Shown piece after piece: positions 8,785-16,370 of a DNA stretch of 64,000 bases. The first letter of the stretch is position 1, and the number at the start of each line of letters is the position of its first letter. Both the position numbers and the translations under genes were made by a program. The notes under the pieces are model-generated. The model made no database searches. It was not told the DNA's origin and saw only the letters and a list, made by a program, of their open reading frames with translations. This DNA comes from an uncultured Christensenella sp. (lineage in GTDB: Bacteria > Bacillota > Clostridia > Christensenellales > Borkfalkiaceae): positions 213,862 through 277,861 of the forward strand of contig CAJTOY010000002.1 in NCBI GenBank assembly GCA_910578195.1, written 5' to 3'.

Positions 8785-8813
8785 ATTTTAGCAATTTTCG
8801 CTTGATTTGTCAA
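8785..8813 (-). promoter_or_regulatory. Promoter of the MATE gene
   Basis: Minus strand: -35 TTGACA (8808-8813), exactly 17 bases, -10 TAAAAT (8785-8790). The predicted start near 8778 gives a leader of about 120 nt that contains the terminator at 8725-8762. Confidence 0.85.
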
Positions 8814-8840
8814 ACAAAATTGCGTGCGTCCACTTCAAAA

Positions 8841-10559
8841 TTATGCACCCGTGCTTTGCAATTCAAGCATTTTGGCGTATATGCCGCCCTTTGCTTTGAG
8901 TTCTCGCGGCGTTCCATGCTCGGCAACTTTACCGCCCTGCAATACGACGATTTTTTCCGCGCCGTCCACCGTTCTCATACGGTGTGCTATAATAAGCACG
9001 GTCTTGTTTTGTATGAGCGCGGACAGCGCACGTTGTACTTCCGTTTCGTTTTCGGCGTCGAGCGACGCGGTGGCTTCGTCCATTATAACTATCGGCGCGT
9101 CTTTAAGCATAGCGCGCGCTATGGATATTCTCTGCCGTTCGCCGCCCGACAGCATAGAGCCGTTTTCGCCTATCACTGTATTATAGCCGTTGGGTAACTT
9201 CTCAACAAATTCGTCGCATTGCGCTTCACGCGCCACACGCAAAACTTCTTCGTCGGTTGCGCCTACCTTGCCGATTCGTATGTTTTCCATTACCGTGTTA
9301 TTGAAAAGCGTTACGTCTTGGAATACAATCGAGTAGGCTTTCAACAATTCTTCTGGATCGACCGTTTTCACGTCCACGCCGCCGACCGCTACCGTGCCTT
9401 TATTCACGTCCCAAAACCTTGCGGCAAGTTTAGCCGCAGTAGATTTTCCGCCGCCGCTTTCACCGATGAGCGCAGTTACTTCGCCTTGCTTTGCCGTAAA
9501 CGATACCCCGTCCAAAACCGTTTCGCCCGTGTTATATGCAAATCCCACGTTTTTGAACTCAATGTCGTACCCGTTCGGATTGAACGATTTATCGCCGCCC
9601 TGTTCCTCGTAATTCTCTATTTCGTTCATTCTGTCAATGTTTATCTGCAAACTGTTCATCGCCGCGAGATTTTGCAATGCGCCTGACAACGGCTCGTAAA
9701 CGCGCGATACGACAAGCAAAAACATAAAGAACGTGATGAGCGAAAGTGTTCCGCTTATAAGCAGCATACCGCCGACAAGTGCAACCGTCGCTATACCGAG
9801 TTTGAGTATCATCTGCGCCGGAACGACGAACATAGCCGAGCCGAGTTCGCTCTTTATCTGCCGCCCTTCCATTTTTCGGATTTTCTTATTCAATCCGTCC
9901 AAATACTTCTTTTCGGCATTATTGCTTTTTAAGTCGCGCACGGTATCTAAACATTCCTGTATTCCGTCCTGCACCGCTACGCTTGCTTGATTTTGTTTTC
10001 TTTGAAAATGGTTTTGCGCTTTCTTTGAAAAGGCTACGATAACAAGCGCAACGGGGAACACCCACAATGCCGCAAGCGCCATACGCCAATCAAACGCAAA
10101 CATACCGATTGACACAATGAGTGCAGATATAATAGAACCCCAAAACTGCGGAACGTAATGCGACATCATTTGTTCGGTAACTTGCACGTCGCCCATAACC
10201 GTATTCGTCAAGTCCGCCAAATCCTTTTTACCGAAGAACGACAGCGGCAACTTTCTCAACTTTTCGGCAAGTCCCACGCGCTTTATTCCAGATTCGCGGT
10301 AGGTAGAAAAATAAGTTGCATTGTATTTCCAAAAGTTTGTAAGCACTATAAGCACAAGCGCAACAGCGATGCCGAAGCCGTAAAAATAATAATGACTTGT
10401 AGGCACTGCGCCTTTCAATAAATCGTCCGTCAGATAATACAAAAGCGATACGGGCAACATTAGCGCAAGCCCCTCGACCGCACAAGCGACTACAGCCCAA
10501 ATAAAGCCTTTTGCTCCGCGCTCGGACAGCGCGTATTTTTTCATTATATACTTTATCAT
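8841..10559 (-). CDS. ABC half-transporter, membrane domain plus ATPase
   Basis: 572 residues: six hydrophobic segments, then an ATPase with Walker A GESGGGKST, signature LSGGERQR and Walker B IVIMDEATA. The ATG at 10559 overlaps the stop of the previous ABC gene (ATGA) and follows GGAGGTGCAAA. A longer in-frame reading from 10607 lies inside that gene and is not used. It pairs with the product of 10556-12334 as a heterodimer. Such pairs behind a TetR gene are commonly annotated as multidrug or siderophore-type transporters. Regulation is discussed with the box at 12406-12421. Substrate unknown. Confidence 0.85.
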   Translation of the reverse strand: MIKYIMKKYALSERGAKGFIWAVVACAVEGLALMLPVSLLYYLTDDLLKGAVPTSHYYFYGFGIAVALVLIVLTNFWKYNATYFSTYRESGIKRVGLAEKLRKLPLSFFGKKDLADLTNTVMGDVQVTEQMMSHYVPQFWGSIISALIVSIGMFAFDWRMALAALWVFPVALVIVAFSKKAQNHFQRKQNQASVAVQDGIQECLDTVRDLKSNNAEKKYLDGLNKKIRKMEGRQIKSELGSAMFVVPAQMILKLGIATVALVGGMLLISGTLSLITFFMFLLVVSRVYEPLSGALQNLAAMNSLQINIDRMNEIENYEEQGGDKSFNPNGYDIEFKNVGFAYNTGETVLDGVSFTAKQGEVTALIGESGGGKSTAAKLAARFWDVNKGTVAVGGVDVKTVDPEELLKAYSIVFQDVTLFNNTVMENIRIGKVGATDEEVLRVAREAQCDEFVEKLPNGYNTVIGENGSMLSGGERQRISIARAMLKDAPIVIMDEATASLDAENETEVQRALSALIQNKTVLIIAHRMRTVDGAEKIVVLQGGKVAEHGTPRELKAKGGIYAKMLELQSTGA

Positions 10560-12334
10560 TTTGCACCTCCTACTTTCCAGCCGATAGAAGTCTGATAGTC
10601 TTTCCACATCTTCGCATACAGCGATCCACTCTTTACAAGTTCGTCGTGCGTTCCTGCGTCCTCGATTTGTCCGTCTTTAAGAACAAATATCTTTTCCGCG
10701 TTTCTCACGGTGGTCAGTCTATGCGCTATCATTATGACCGTTTTATCTTTGGACAGTTCAGCAAACGCCTTCTGTACCAACGCTTCGTTTTCGGGGTCGG
10801 CGAACGCCGTCGCTTCGTCGAGTACGATAATGGGCGCATTTTTCAGCATTACTCTCGCTATTGCTATTCTCTGCTGTTCACCGCCCGACAAATACACGCC
10901 TTTGGTACCTATGACGGTATTAATGCCATCGGGTAGTTTAGCGATTATATCGTCGCACTGCGCTTTATGCAAGGCGTTCAAAACTTCCACCTCGCTTGCG
11001 TGCGGCTTGGATAAGCGCACATTTTCCAATATAGACGTTTTCAATAATTTGCTGTCTTGGAACACATACGACACGTTGTTCATAAGTTCTTCGTGCTTTA
11101 TGTTCTTCACGTTCACGCCGCCGATTTTAACCGAGCCTTCGCGCACGTCCCAAAACCGCGAAATAAGTCCTGCGACAGTTGTTTTTCCTCCGCCGCTCGG
11201 TCCGACAAACGCTACCGTCTGACCTGCGCTTACTTTGAACGACACGTTAGAGAGTGCGTCCGTTTCGGCGTTAGAGTAACGGAACGACACGCCGCTAAAC
11301 TCTACCGAATTATCTTCGGGCGTTTCACCCTTTACCGCTTCGGGCAACGGCTTTAAGTCAAGTATAGAGTGAACACGTTGCAAGGCGTCGGCAACCACCA
11401 TACCGTTCTCGCTCATATACAAAACTTTCATAAGCGAAGTTGTTAGTATAGGCGTGAATATAACGTAGAATATAAAATTCATTAGCGTGTTCAGCGCAAT
11501 CGCTTCGCCGCCTGCAAGGATAAGCGCAAGCGAGATTAAAAATGCAAACGTGCTGTTTATGAACATTGTAAACAGTATCATTGACGGACGGCATTTTTTA
11601 CAGTAGGCAACGCAATAATTATGATAGTTGTCTATCGAGCCTTGAAACTTCTTAAACGAGCGCACCGTCTGACCGAACGTCTTGACTACGGGAACACCGC
11701 GTACATATTCCACCGCCTGATTATTCATATCTTCGAGCGCATTGTTGTAGGCTTTCATATCCTGCGCCATTTTCGGTCCTGCCATTTTCCACATACAAAC
11801 AAATGCGAGAAGAACGGGCAATAAACTGATTAGACCGAACCGCCAATCGAATAGGAACAACACCACAATCAATCCGATAGGCGTTGCGATTGCCCCTGCC
11901 ATATCGGGCAGTTGGTGTGCGAGATACGTTTCGGTCGCCGCACTACTGTCGTTTACTATGCGGCGCACTTTTCCGCTACCCGCTTCGCCGATAAAGCCGA
12001 GCGGCAATTCGGATATATGCTTCATAGTCTTTTTACGCATATTACCCGCGATTCTGAACGCCGACAAGTGCGAACACATAAGCGCGCCGACGTAAATCAG
12101 AATGGATGCAAGCGCAAATACAACCGCCATCCAACCGTTAAACACGATATTCGTTGCCTGTGAAAAATCCGGCGCAACTTCTATCACTTCCTTTATGATA
12201 AAGAAAATGTAGACGAACGGCACAAGCGCAAGCGCCGCACTGATAACCGACAGCACCCAAGACGAATAAGTTAGATACTTATGCTTTCCTGCGTATTGCA
12301 TAAGTTCGGCAAGATTACCTTTCTTCTTTTTCAT
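10556..12334 (-). CDS. ABC half-transporter, membrane domain plus ATPase
   Basis: 592 residues with a six-helix exporter-fold membrane domain and an ATPase: Walker A GPSGGGKTT, signature LSGGEQQR, Walker B IIVLDEATA. ATG at 12334, preceded by AGGAGG. A 10-codon open frame with its own ribosome site ends across this start (12331-12363). First gene of a two-gene unit, with its partner overlapping by four bases. A DtxR-type box (12406-12421) sits about 70 bases upstream and the TetR gene terminator lies just before it, so this pair is transcribed from its own promoter and could answer to the metal repressor, the TetR protein, or both. Confidence 0.85.
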   Translation of the reverse strand: MKKKKGNLAELMQYAGKHKYLTYSSWVLSVISAALALVPFVYIFFIIKEVIEVAPDFSQATNIVFNGWMAVVFALASILIYVGALMCSHLSAFRIAGNMRKKTMKHISELPLGFIGEAGSGKVRRIVNDSSAATETYLAHQLPDMAGAIATPIGLIVVLFLFDWRFGLISLLPVLLAFVCMWKMAGPKMAQDMKAYNNALEDMNNQAVEYVRGVPVVKTFGQTVRSFKKFQGSIDNYHNYCVAYCKKCRPSMILFTMFINSTFAFLISLALILAGGEAIALNTLMNFIFYVIFTPILTTSLMKVLYMSENGMVVADALQRVHSILDLKPLPEAVKGETPEDNSVEFSGVSFRYSNAETDALSNVSFKVSAGQTVAFVGPSGGGKTTVAGLISRFWDVREGSVKIGGVNVKNIKHEELMNNVSYVFQDSKLLKTSILENVRLSKPHASEVEVLNALHKAQCDDIIAKLPDGINTVIGTKGVYLSGGEQQRIAIARVMLKNAPIIVLDEATAFADPENEALVQKAFAELSKDKTVIMIAHRLTTVRNAEKIFVLKDGQIEDAGTHDELVKSGSLYAKMWKDYQTSIGWKVGGAK

Positions 12335-12363
12335 TGATTACTACCTCCTGTTAGGATTTTCAT
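12331..12363 (-). CDS. Possible 10-residue leader peptide coupled to the ABC pair
   Basis: Minus strand ATG at 12361-12363 lies 11 bases after AGGAGG and reads MKILTGGSNQ. Its TGA overlaps the ATG of the ABC gene. The internal AGGAGG codons also serve as the ribosome site of the ABC gene. The layout allows translational coupling, but nothing beyond position and ribosome site shows that the peptide is made. Confidence 0.35.
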   Translation of the reverse strand: MKILTGGSNQ

Positions 12364-12405
12364 TTTTTATAAAACCTCCTTGAATTTATTTGACTGTTTT
12401 ATTTA

Positions 12406-12421
12406 GTTAGTTAAGACTAAC
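12406..12421. promoter_or_regulatory. DtxR-type operator, box 5, before the ABC pair
   Basis: GTTAGTTAAGACTAAC, core of a perfect inverted repeat with 7-bp arms (12405-12411 and 12416-12422). The arms and 16-bp frame are the same as the boxes around the DtxR-type gene 5 kb away, so the ABC pair is probably in the same regulon. Confidence 0.65.
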
Positions 12422-12432
12422 TCATACCCGTT

Positions 12433-12456
12433 AAAAAAGAGATTTTGATAATCTCT
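12433..12456 (-). terminator. Terminator of the TetR gene
   Basis: Minus strand stem AGAGATT / AATCTCT with a five-base loop, followed by TTTTTT; nine bases after the TetR stop codon. Confidence 0.75.
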
Positions 12457-12464
12457 AATCTAAC

Positions 12465-13109
12465 TTATTTAAGCGACTTTTGCCAGTCCGTAGGCAAGCC
12501 GAGTAATTTGTCCCACCCTGCGTTGAAAAAGTCTTGCACTTGCTTTATATACCCTCTCGCTTCTTCTCGCGGCAAATCGTGGGCGACCACCTCGAATATT
12601 CCGTTGAACATCGCACTCGACAACATATGGCTTAAATCCGCGCGAACTACGTTCATCTTAATACCTGCGTCGTTCAACTGTTTTATAAAGCGCACGGTAT
12701 TTGCCGTTTCGACGTCTATCATTTTGTCAATGTAGTATTCGTAACCGCTTCCCGCGCTCTTGCACACTATTAGTTTGAATGCGTCGAAGTTATCGTATAT
12801 TATATCAATCATTACGTCTACTTTTGAATCGACGTAAGTGTGCATTTCGTTATACTGTCTTTCGGGCGGAAACGTTGCAAACTCATCTTCCGTGCCGGAA
12901 AAGTAATCGAACAGTTTATCTGCCGCTTCGCCTACAAGTTCTTTGAACAGTTGGCTCTTGTCCGCAAAACGTCCGTACACCATTCCCGTCGTATATCCCG
13001 ACTTCTCGGCAATCGAACGCATAGACGCGCCCTCGAAGCCTTTTTGCATAAACTCCTCTTTTGCGCACTCCAATATCTTTTCTACTGCAATTTCGTCTTT
13101 CTTTTTCAT
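12465..13109 (-). CDS. TetR-family regulator
   Basis: 214 residues. The N-terminal helix-turn-helix (ILECAKEEFMQKGFEGASMRSIAEKSGYTTGMVYGRFADKSQLFKELV) is a clear TetR_N domain; the C-terminal ligand-binding part is not assignable. The gene has its own terminator and a promoter embedded in two tandem 13-bp palindromes (13108-13134), which are most likely its operator. The -10 box ends nine bases before the ATG, so the mRNA is probably leaderless. It stands upstream of the ABC pair and may control it, although no copy of its palindrome was found in front of those genes. Confidence 0.9.
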   Translation of the reverse strand: MKKKDEIAVEKILECAKEEFMQKGFEGASMRSIAEKSGYTTGMVYGRFADKSQLFKELVGEAADKLFDYFSGTEDEFATFPPERQYNEMHTYVDSKVDVMIDIIYDNFDAFKLIVCKSAGSGYEYYIDKMIDVETANTVRFIKQLNDAGIKMNVVRADLSHMLSSAMFNGIFEVVAHDLPREEARGYIKQVQDFFNAGWDKLLGLPTDWQKSLK

Positions 13110-13148
13110 AACACCGTTATTATAACACCGTTATTTTATTTTTGTCAA
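13108..13148 (-). promoter_or_regulatory. TetR-gene promoter with two tandem palindromic operators
   Basis: ATAACACCGTTAT occurs twice in tandem at 14-bp spacing (13108-13120 and 13122-13134). On the minus strand the -10 TATAAT (13119-13124) lies across the junction of the two copies and the -35 TTGACA is at 13143-13148, 18 bp away. Bound repressor would block polymerase directly. Confidence 0.8.
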
Positions 13149-13163
13149 CTGTTTATTTCAAAT

Positions 13164-13205
13164 AAAAAGAAAAGAAACCTGAATTGCAAGTTCCTTTTCT
13201 TTTTG
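13164..13205. terminator. Hairpin with A/T-rich arms inside the island end
   Basis: Arms AAAAGAAAAGAAAC and GTTCCTTTTCTTTT form a 14-bp stem with one mismatch and T-runs on either strand. It lies about 50 bases inside the end sequence at 13254-13284, the same relative place as the terminators inside the two cassettes. Confidence 0.5.
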
Positions 13206-13253
13206 ACTCGCCCTTATAAGGTTCATTCCGATTAAAATTTAGTTTTTCATAAA

Positions 13254-13284
13254 TTCCCTATGGAACACACCTTTACGGCGGGCG
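13254..13284. mobile_element. End of a terminator-splitting island (right boundary of the metal island)
   Basis: Contains TTCCCTATGGAA (one G short of the palindrome TTCCCTATGGGAA of the two cassettes), an 11-base spacer, and the GC arm GGCGGGCG (13277-13284). On the minus strand this arm stands four bases after the stop codon of the exporter gene at 13289. It looks like the first half of that gene's terminator; the matching second half is not present in the window. Sequence inside the end (AAAAACTAAATT on the minus strand) also matches the right end of the 61.6-kb cassette. I read this as one end of an insertion of more than 13 kb extending past position 1. The assignment as right-type or left-type end is uncertain. 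Confidence 0.5.
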
Positions 13285-13288
13285 TTTT

Positions 13289-14158
13289 TTAAATCATTCC
13301 GCAAGCCATCTCGATTACGTTGACGATGAGTCCCGCGGCGACAGATATTAAATACAGTGTGAGCACGAACATAATGTTGCGCTTAATTCTTTTGGTGTTT
13401 TTAAAAAGCACGACCAGCCCCAGCCCCGCGTTCGCGCAAAGCCCCGCGACGCAGCTTCCGAAGGTTATTCCGCCGTGGATATAGGTGCCCGTTATAATCG
13501 CGCTGGAAGCGCAGTTGGGTATAAGCCCTATAAGCGAGGTTATGAACGGCTGGAAGTACACGCCGCCTATCATTGCGGAGGCTATCGTTTCCTCGCCGAC
13601 CTGCGCAATCACAAACCCGAAAATGAGGTTTACGATTAACAGATAGAACGCAATCAGCAGCGAGTGCAGCAGCGGATTTAAAAGATACAGCTTTAAATTG
13701 CTTTCGCCCTCGTGCTCCCGCCCGCAGGAGTAGGCGTGAATTTCCTCCTCGCATTCGTTTGAAAGCTTTTCGGCGGAATAGAGGAAGTTTACGAGATACC
13801 CCACTCCCACGCCCACGAGCAGCTTTATAACCACCAGAGGCATTATCGCCGCCGCGGCGGTACCGCTCGACAGAAGGATTATAAAGGCTTCGTCCGAGGT
13901 CGCAATAAGGACGGCGAGCAAGGTGCCCGTTCTTATCAAGCCTCTGTCATAGAGTTTTGCCGCCATTACCGAAAAGCCGCACTGCGGAATTAAACCCGTA
14001 GCGGAGCCGATTAAAGGCGCAAGATTGCCCTGTAAAATTTTATGGTTGCGCGTGAACGTGGTCTTATGCTCGATAAACTCAATCAAAATGTAAATGACGA
14101 GCAGGAACGGAAAGACCTTTAACGTATCCAAAAACGCGTCTAAAATAATGTCCCACAT
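13289..14158 (-). CDS. Putative 10-TM heavy-metal exporter (ArsP_2/DUF2899-like)
   Basis: 289 residues and about ten hydrophobic segments in two halves. Each half carries a short conserved turn: LIGSATGLIPQCGFSV in the first and LIGLIPNCASSAI in the second. This internal duplication with P-x-C turns is typical of the DUF2899/ArsP_2 family, annotated as arsenic or manganese transporters. The likely role is export of a metal or organometal across the membrane; the substrate is not shown by the sequence. It stands alone, with a TATAAT box 20-odd bases upstream. The island end at 13254-13284 lies immediately behind its stop codon and appears to have split its terminator. Confidence 0.7.
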   Translation of the reverse strand: MWDIILDAFLDTLKVFPFLLVIYILIEFIEHKTTFTRNHKILQGNLAPLIGSATGLIPQCGFSVMAAKLYDRGLIRTGTLLAVLIATSDEAFIILLSSGTAAAAIMPLVVIKLLVGVGVGYLVNFLYSAEKLSNECEEEIHAYSCGREHEGESNLKLYLLNPLLHSLLIAFYLLIVNLIFGFVIAQVGEETIASAMIGGVYFQPFITSLIGLIPNCASSAIITGTYIHGGITFGSCVAGLCANAGLGLVVLFKNTKRIKRNIMFVLTLYLISVAAGLIVNVIEMACGMI

Positions 14159-14203
14159 AAACGTTCTATCTTATTATATACAATGCTTTGTTTTTTTAAA
14201 CGC

Positions 14204-14227
14204 AAAACCCCCTCAAAAGGGGGTTTT
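14204..14227. terminator. Terminator behind the MalK-like gene
   Basis: Perfect 10-bp stem AAAACCCCCT / AGGGGGTTTT with loop CAAA, T-rich on both strands. It terminates the leftward gene at 14336. Confidence 0.8.
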
Positions 14228-14335
14228 AACCGGACAATTCTATATCCGGACAGCCCTCGATATATCGCGGGCAACAGTATTGTTTCGTACCGAAAACGGT
14301 TTTACGCCCGAATTTCGGCTTATCCCTGATTGAAT

Positions 14336-15553
14336 TTACCGTTTTTTCTTTTTGTCGGCTTTCTTTTCTTTGAATTTTTCCTTGACTTCCTCTTCCTCTT
14401 TAAACGTCATGGGCACGTAGTCCGCTTCCGCGAAATCGGTCTTTATATAGCCCTCGTCGCGACCGAGAAGAGTCAGACGCGTTTCGCCGTCGAAAAGGTA
14501 AATTCTGTCGGTATCGATTTTCAGCTTGGTCTTGGCACCCGCGGAAACGCCCTCCGCGGCGGATACGACCAGCGAGTGCGAGAAAAGCTCGCATTCGGCG
14601 TAAACCCTTCCGTTGTCGCTTTCGACTTTGGACACCGTCGTATCGAAGCCCTCTGACGAGGTTTGCGCGTCCTCGGGGCGGATACCCACGATAACCGTCT
14701 TGTCGGCGTTCGCATACACGTCTATATCCGCAAATCTCTTTATTATCTTTTCAGAGAGAGGGATTTTCAGCCCGCCCTCTTCGGCGAACACGCCGTTTTC
14801 GTCCTTGATAATTTTCGCTTTGTTAATAAAGTTTATCGACGGCGCGCCGATATAGAAAGCGACGTACGCGTTTGCGGGGTAGTCGTAGAGGTTCGCGGGC
14901 AAATCGAACTGCTGTAAAATTCCGTTTTTCAGCACCGCAATTCTCGTTCCGACGGTCATCGCCTCGGCGACGTTTTTCGTCGCGTAGACGAACGTACCCT
15001 CCATTCTCGCCTGCAAGTTTATTATAACGTTCAAAAGCTCGGCTTTGAGCTTGTCGTCGAGCCCCGACAAGGGCTCGTCCAGAAGATAAAGCTTGGGCTC
15101 GCGCACGATTGCCCTGCCTATGGCGACTCTCTGCTTCTGCGCCGCGGTCAATGCCTTAGGCTTGCGGTACAACACGTCGGTAAGCCCTAAAATTTCCGCC
15201 GCGGATTTGACGCGCTGTTCGATAAGCGTAGGCGAAGCCTTTCTCGCTTTGAGTCCGAAGCCCATATTGTCGAACACCGAAAGCGCGGGATAGAGAGTAT
15301 TGCTTTTAAACACCATAGCGACTTCTCTGTCCTTGGGCTCAACCTCGGTGACGTCCTTGCCGCCGATAAAAATTTCGCCCGACGAAGCTTCTTCGAGCCC
15401 CGCAATCACCCTTAAAAGGGTCGACTTGCCGCTGGCTTCCCCGCCGACGATTACTATAAATTCCTTATCCTTTGTTTCAAACTTTATGTCGTAAAGCGCA
15501 AGACTGCCCGAAGGAAAAATCTTGTCCACTCCGTTTACTTTCAAACTCGCCAT
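14336..15553 (-). CDS. Degenerate MalK/UgpC-type ABC ATPase
   Basis: 405 residues from the ATG at 15553, which follows GGAG by seven bases. It has the full layout of a sugar-importer ATPase: nucleotide-binding domain to about residue 235, then an OB-fold-type regulatory domain, then a lysine-rich tail. Several catalytic motifs are changed. Walker A is GGEASGKST, the Q-loop glutamine is lysine (VFKSNTLYP), the signature LSGGQ is LTAAQ, and the switch histidine region reads ATKNVAEAMT instead of the usual THD-type motif. Walker B LLDEPLSGLDD is intact. Shared MsmX-type ATPases are often encoded alone like this one, but these changes make efficient ATP hydrolysis doubtful. It could be a regulatory subunit or a partner of an active ATPase. 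Confidence 0.8.
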   Translation of the reverse strand: MASLKVNGVDKIFPSGSLALYDIKFETKDKEFIVIVGGEASGKSTLLRVIAGLEEASSGEIFIGGKDVTEVEPKDREVAMVFKSNTLYPALSVFDNMGFGLKARKASPTLIEQRVKSAAEILGLTDVLYRKPKALTAAQKQRVAIGRAIVREPKLYLLDEPLSGLDDKLKAELLNVIINLQARMEGTFVYATKNVAEAMTVGTRIAVLKNGILQQFDLPANLYDYPANAYVAFYIGAPSINFINKAKIIKDENGVFAEEGGLKIPLSEKIIKRFADIDVYANADKTVIVGIRPEDAQTSSEGFDTTVSKVESDNGRVYAECELFSHSLVVSAAEGVSAGAKTKLKIDTDRIYLFDGETRLTLLGRDEGYIKTDFAEADYVPMTFKEEEEVKEKFKEKKADKKKKR

Positions 15554-15610
15554 ATTAAAACTCCTTTTTGATATGATAACATAAAATAATCCGTTAATCA
15601 ACAGATTTTG

Positions 15611-15639
15611 TTGTATTTTATATGCGGAAGTGCTAAACT
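15611..15639 (+). promoter_or_regulatory. queH promoter, leaderless
   Basis: -35 TTGTAT (15611-15616), 17 bp, -10 TAAACT (15634-15639), then six bases to the ATG at 15646. No Shine-Dalgarno sequence is present. Confidence 0.65.
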
Positions 15640-15645
15640 TGATAT

Positions 15646-16239
15646 ATGAATTTCGACAAGCTTATGAGAGAAGAGATTGCAAAACTCGACGGCAGAAAGA
15701 AGCTGCTTTTGCACTGCTGCTGCGCGCCTTGTTCTTCGGCGTGCCTTGAACGGCTTAAAGATTTTTTCGACGTGACCGTCTTATTCTACAACCCGAACAT
15801 AGAGGACGGCGAATACGAACGGCGCAAAGCCGAGCTTATCCGCCTTATCCGCGAGACGGGTTGGGCGGAAATTTCAGACTGCGGGCACGACACAAGCGAG
15901 TTCTATACGCCCGTCAAGGGGCTTGAAAACGAGAAAGAGGGCGGCGCGCGCTGCGAGGTCTGCTTCAACATAAGGCTTAAAAAAACCGCCGAAATTGCCG
16001 AACGCGGAGGCTTCGACTATTTTACGACGACGCTGACAATAAGCCCTTTGAAAAACGCCGAGCTTATAAATTCAATCGGCGAAAAGCTACAAGGGCGCGC
16101 GAAGTGGCTTTATTCCGACTTTAAAAAACGCGACGGATATCTCGAAAGCATAAAGCTTTCCGAAAAATACAAGCTTTACAGACAAGACTTTTGCGGGTGC
16201 GTATATTCGGAAAGAAAAGACTTGAAAAATTTAAAATAA
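15646..16239 (+). CDS. queH: Epoxyqueuosine reductase QueH
   Basis: 197 residues, the usual length for QueH (former DUF208). Diagnostic motifs are LLHCCCAPCSSACLE near the N-terminus, FYNPNI, RCEVCFNIRL, FTTTLTISPLK and the C-terminal YRQDFCGCVYS. The paired cysteines bind the Fe-S cluster and metal of the enzyme. It catalyses the last step of queuosine synthesis, reducing epoxyqueuosine in the wobble position of tRNAs with GUN anticodons. It is a single-gene unit behind a leaderless promoter and divergent from the MalK-like gene. No other queuosine gene is in the window. Confidence 0.95.
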   Translation: MNFDKLMREEIAKLDGRKKLLLHCCCAPCSSACLERLKDFFDVTVLFYNPNIEDGEYERRKAELIRLIRETGWAEISDCGHDTSEFYTPVKGLENEKEGGARCEVCFNIRLKKTAEIAERGGFDYFTTTLTISPLKNAELINSIGEKLQGRAKWLYSDFKKRDGYLESIKLSEKYKLYRQDFCGCVYSERKDLKNLK

Positions 16240-16261
16240 AATGTTAAAATAAATTATGCCG

Positions 16262-16360
16262 AAAAACGCAAGGGCGGATTTATTTCGTCCGTTAAGCGTT
16301 TTACGACAAAAAAAATAAAAATCACGGCAAAGATTTTGCGCAGCAAAAGATTTGCGTGAA
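16262..16360 (+). repeat. Two-hairpin structured repeat, copy 1
   Basis: Hairpin A (16263-16302) has an outer stem AAAACGC / GCGTTTT and an inner stem GGGCG / CGTCC that includes a G-U pair. Hairpin B (16322-16359) starts TCACG and ends CGTGA, with an inner stem TTTTGC / GCAAAA. A second copy lies at 31621-31709 on the other strand with compensating changes. It ends just before the start of the carbamoyltransferase gene, in the same orientation. Confidence 0.65.
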
Positions 16361-16370
16361 CGGATTATTT

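Noticed and set aside
8603..8794. 63-codon frame across the MATE leader as a leader peptide
   Set aside because: It begins with a TTG inside the promoter, before the predicted transcription start, and has no ribosome site.
16240..16370. Arginine-responsive leader or riboswitch before the carbamoyltransferase
   Set aside because: The structured element here has a second copy before rsmA, an unrelated gene, so it is treated as a repeat family.
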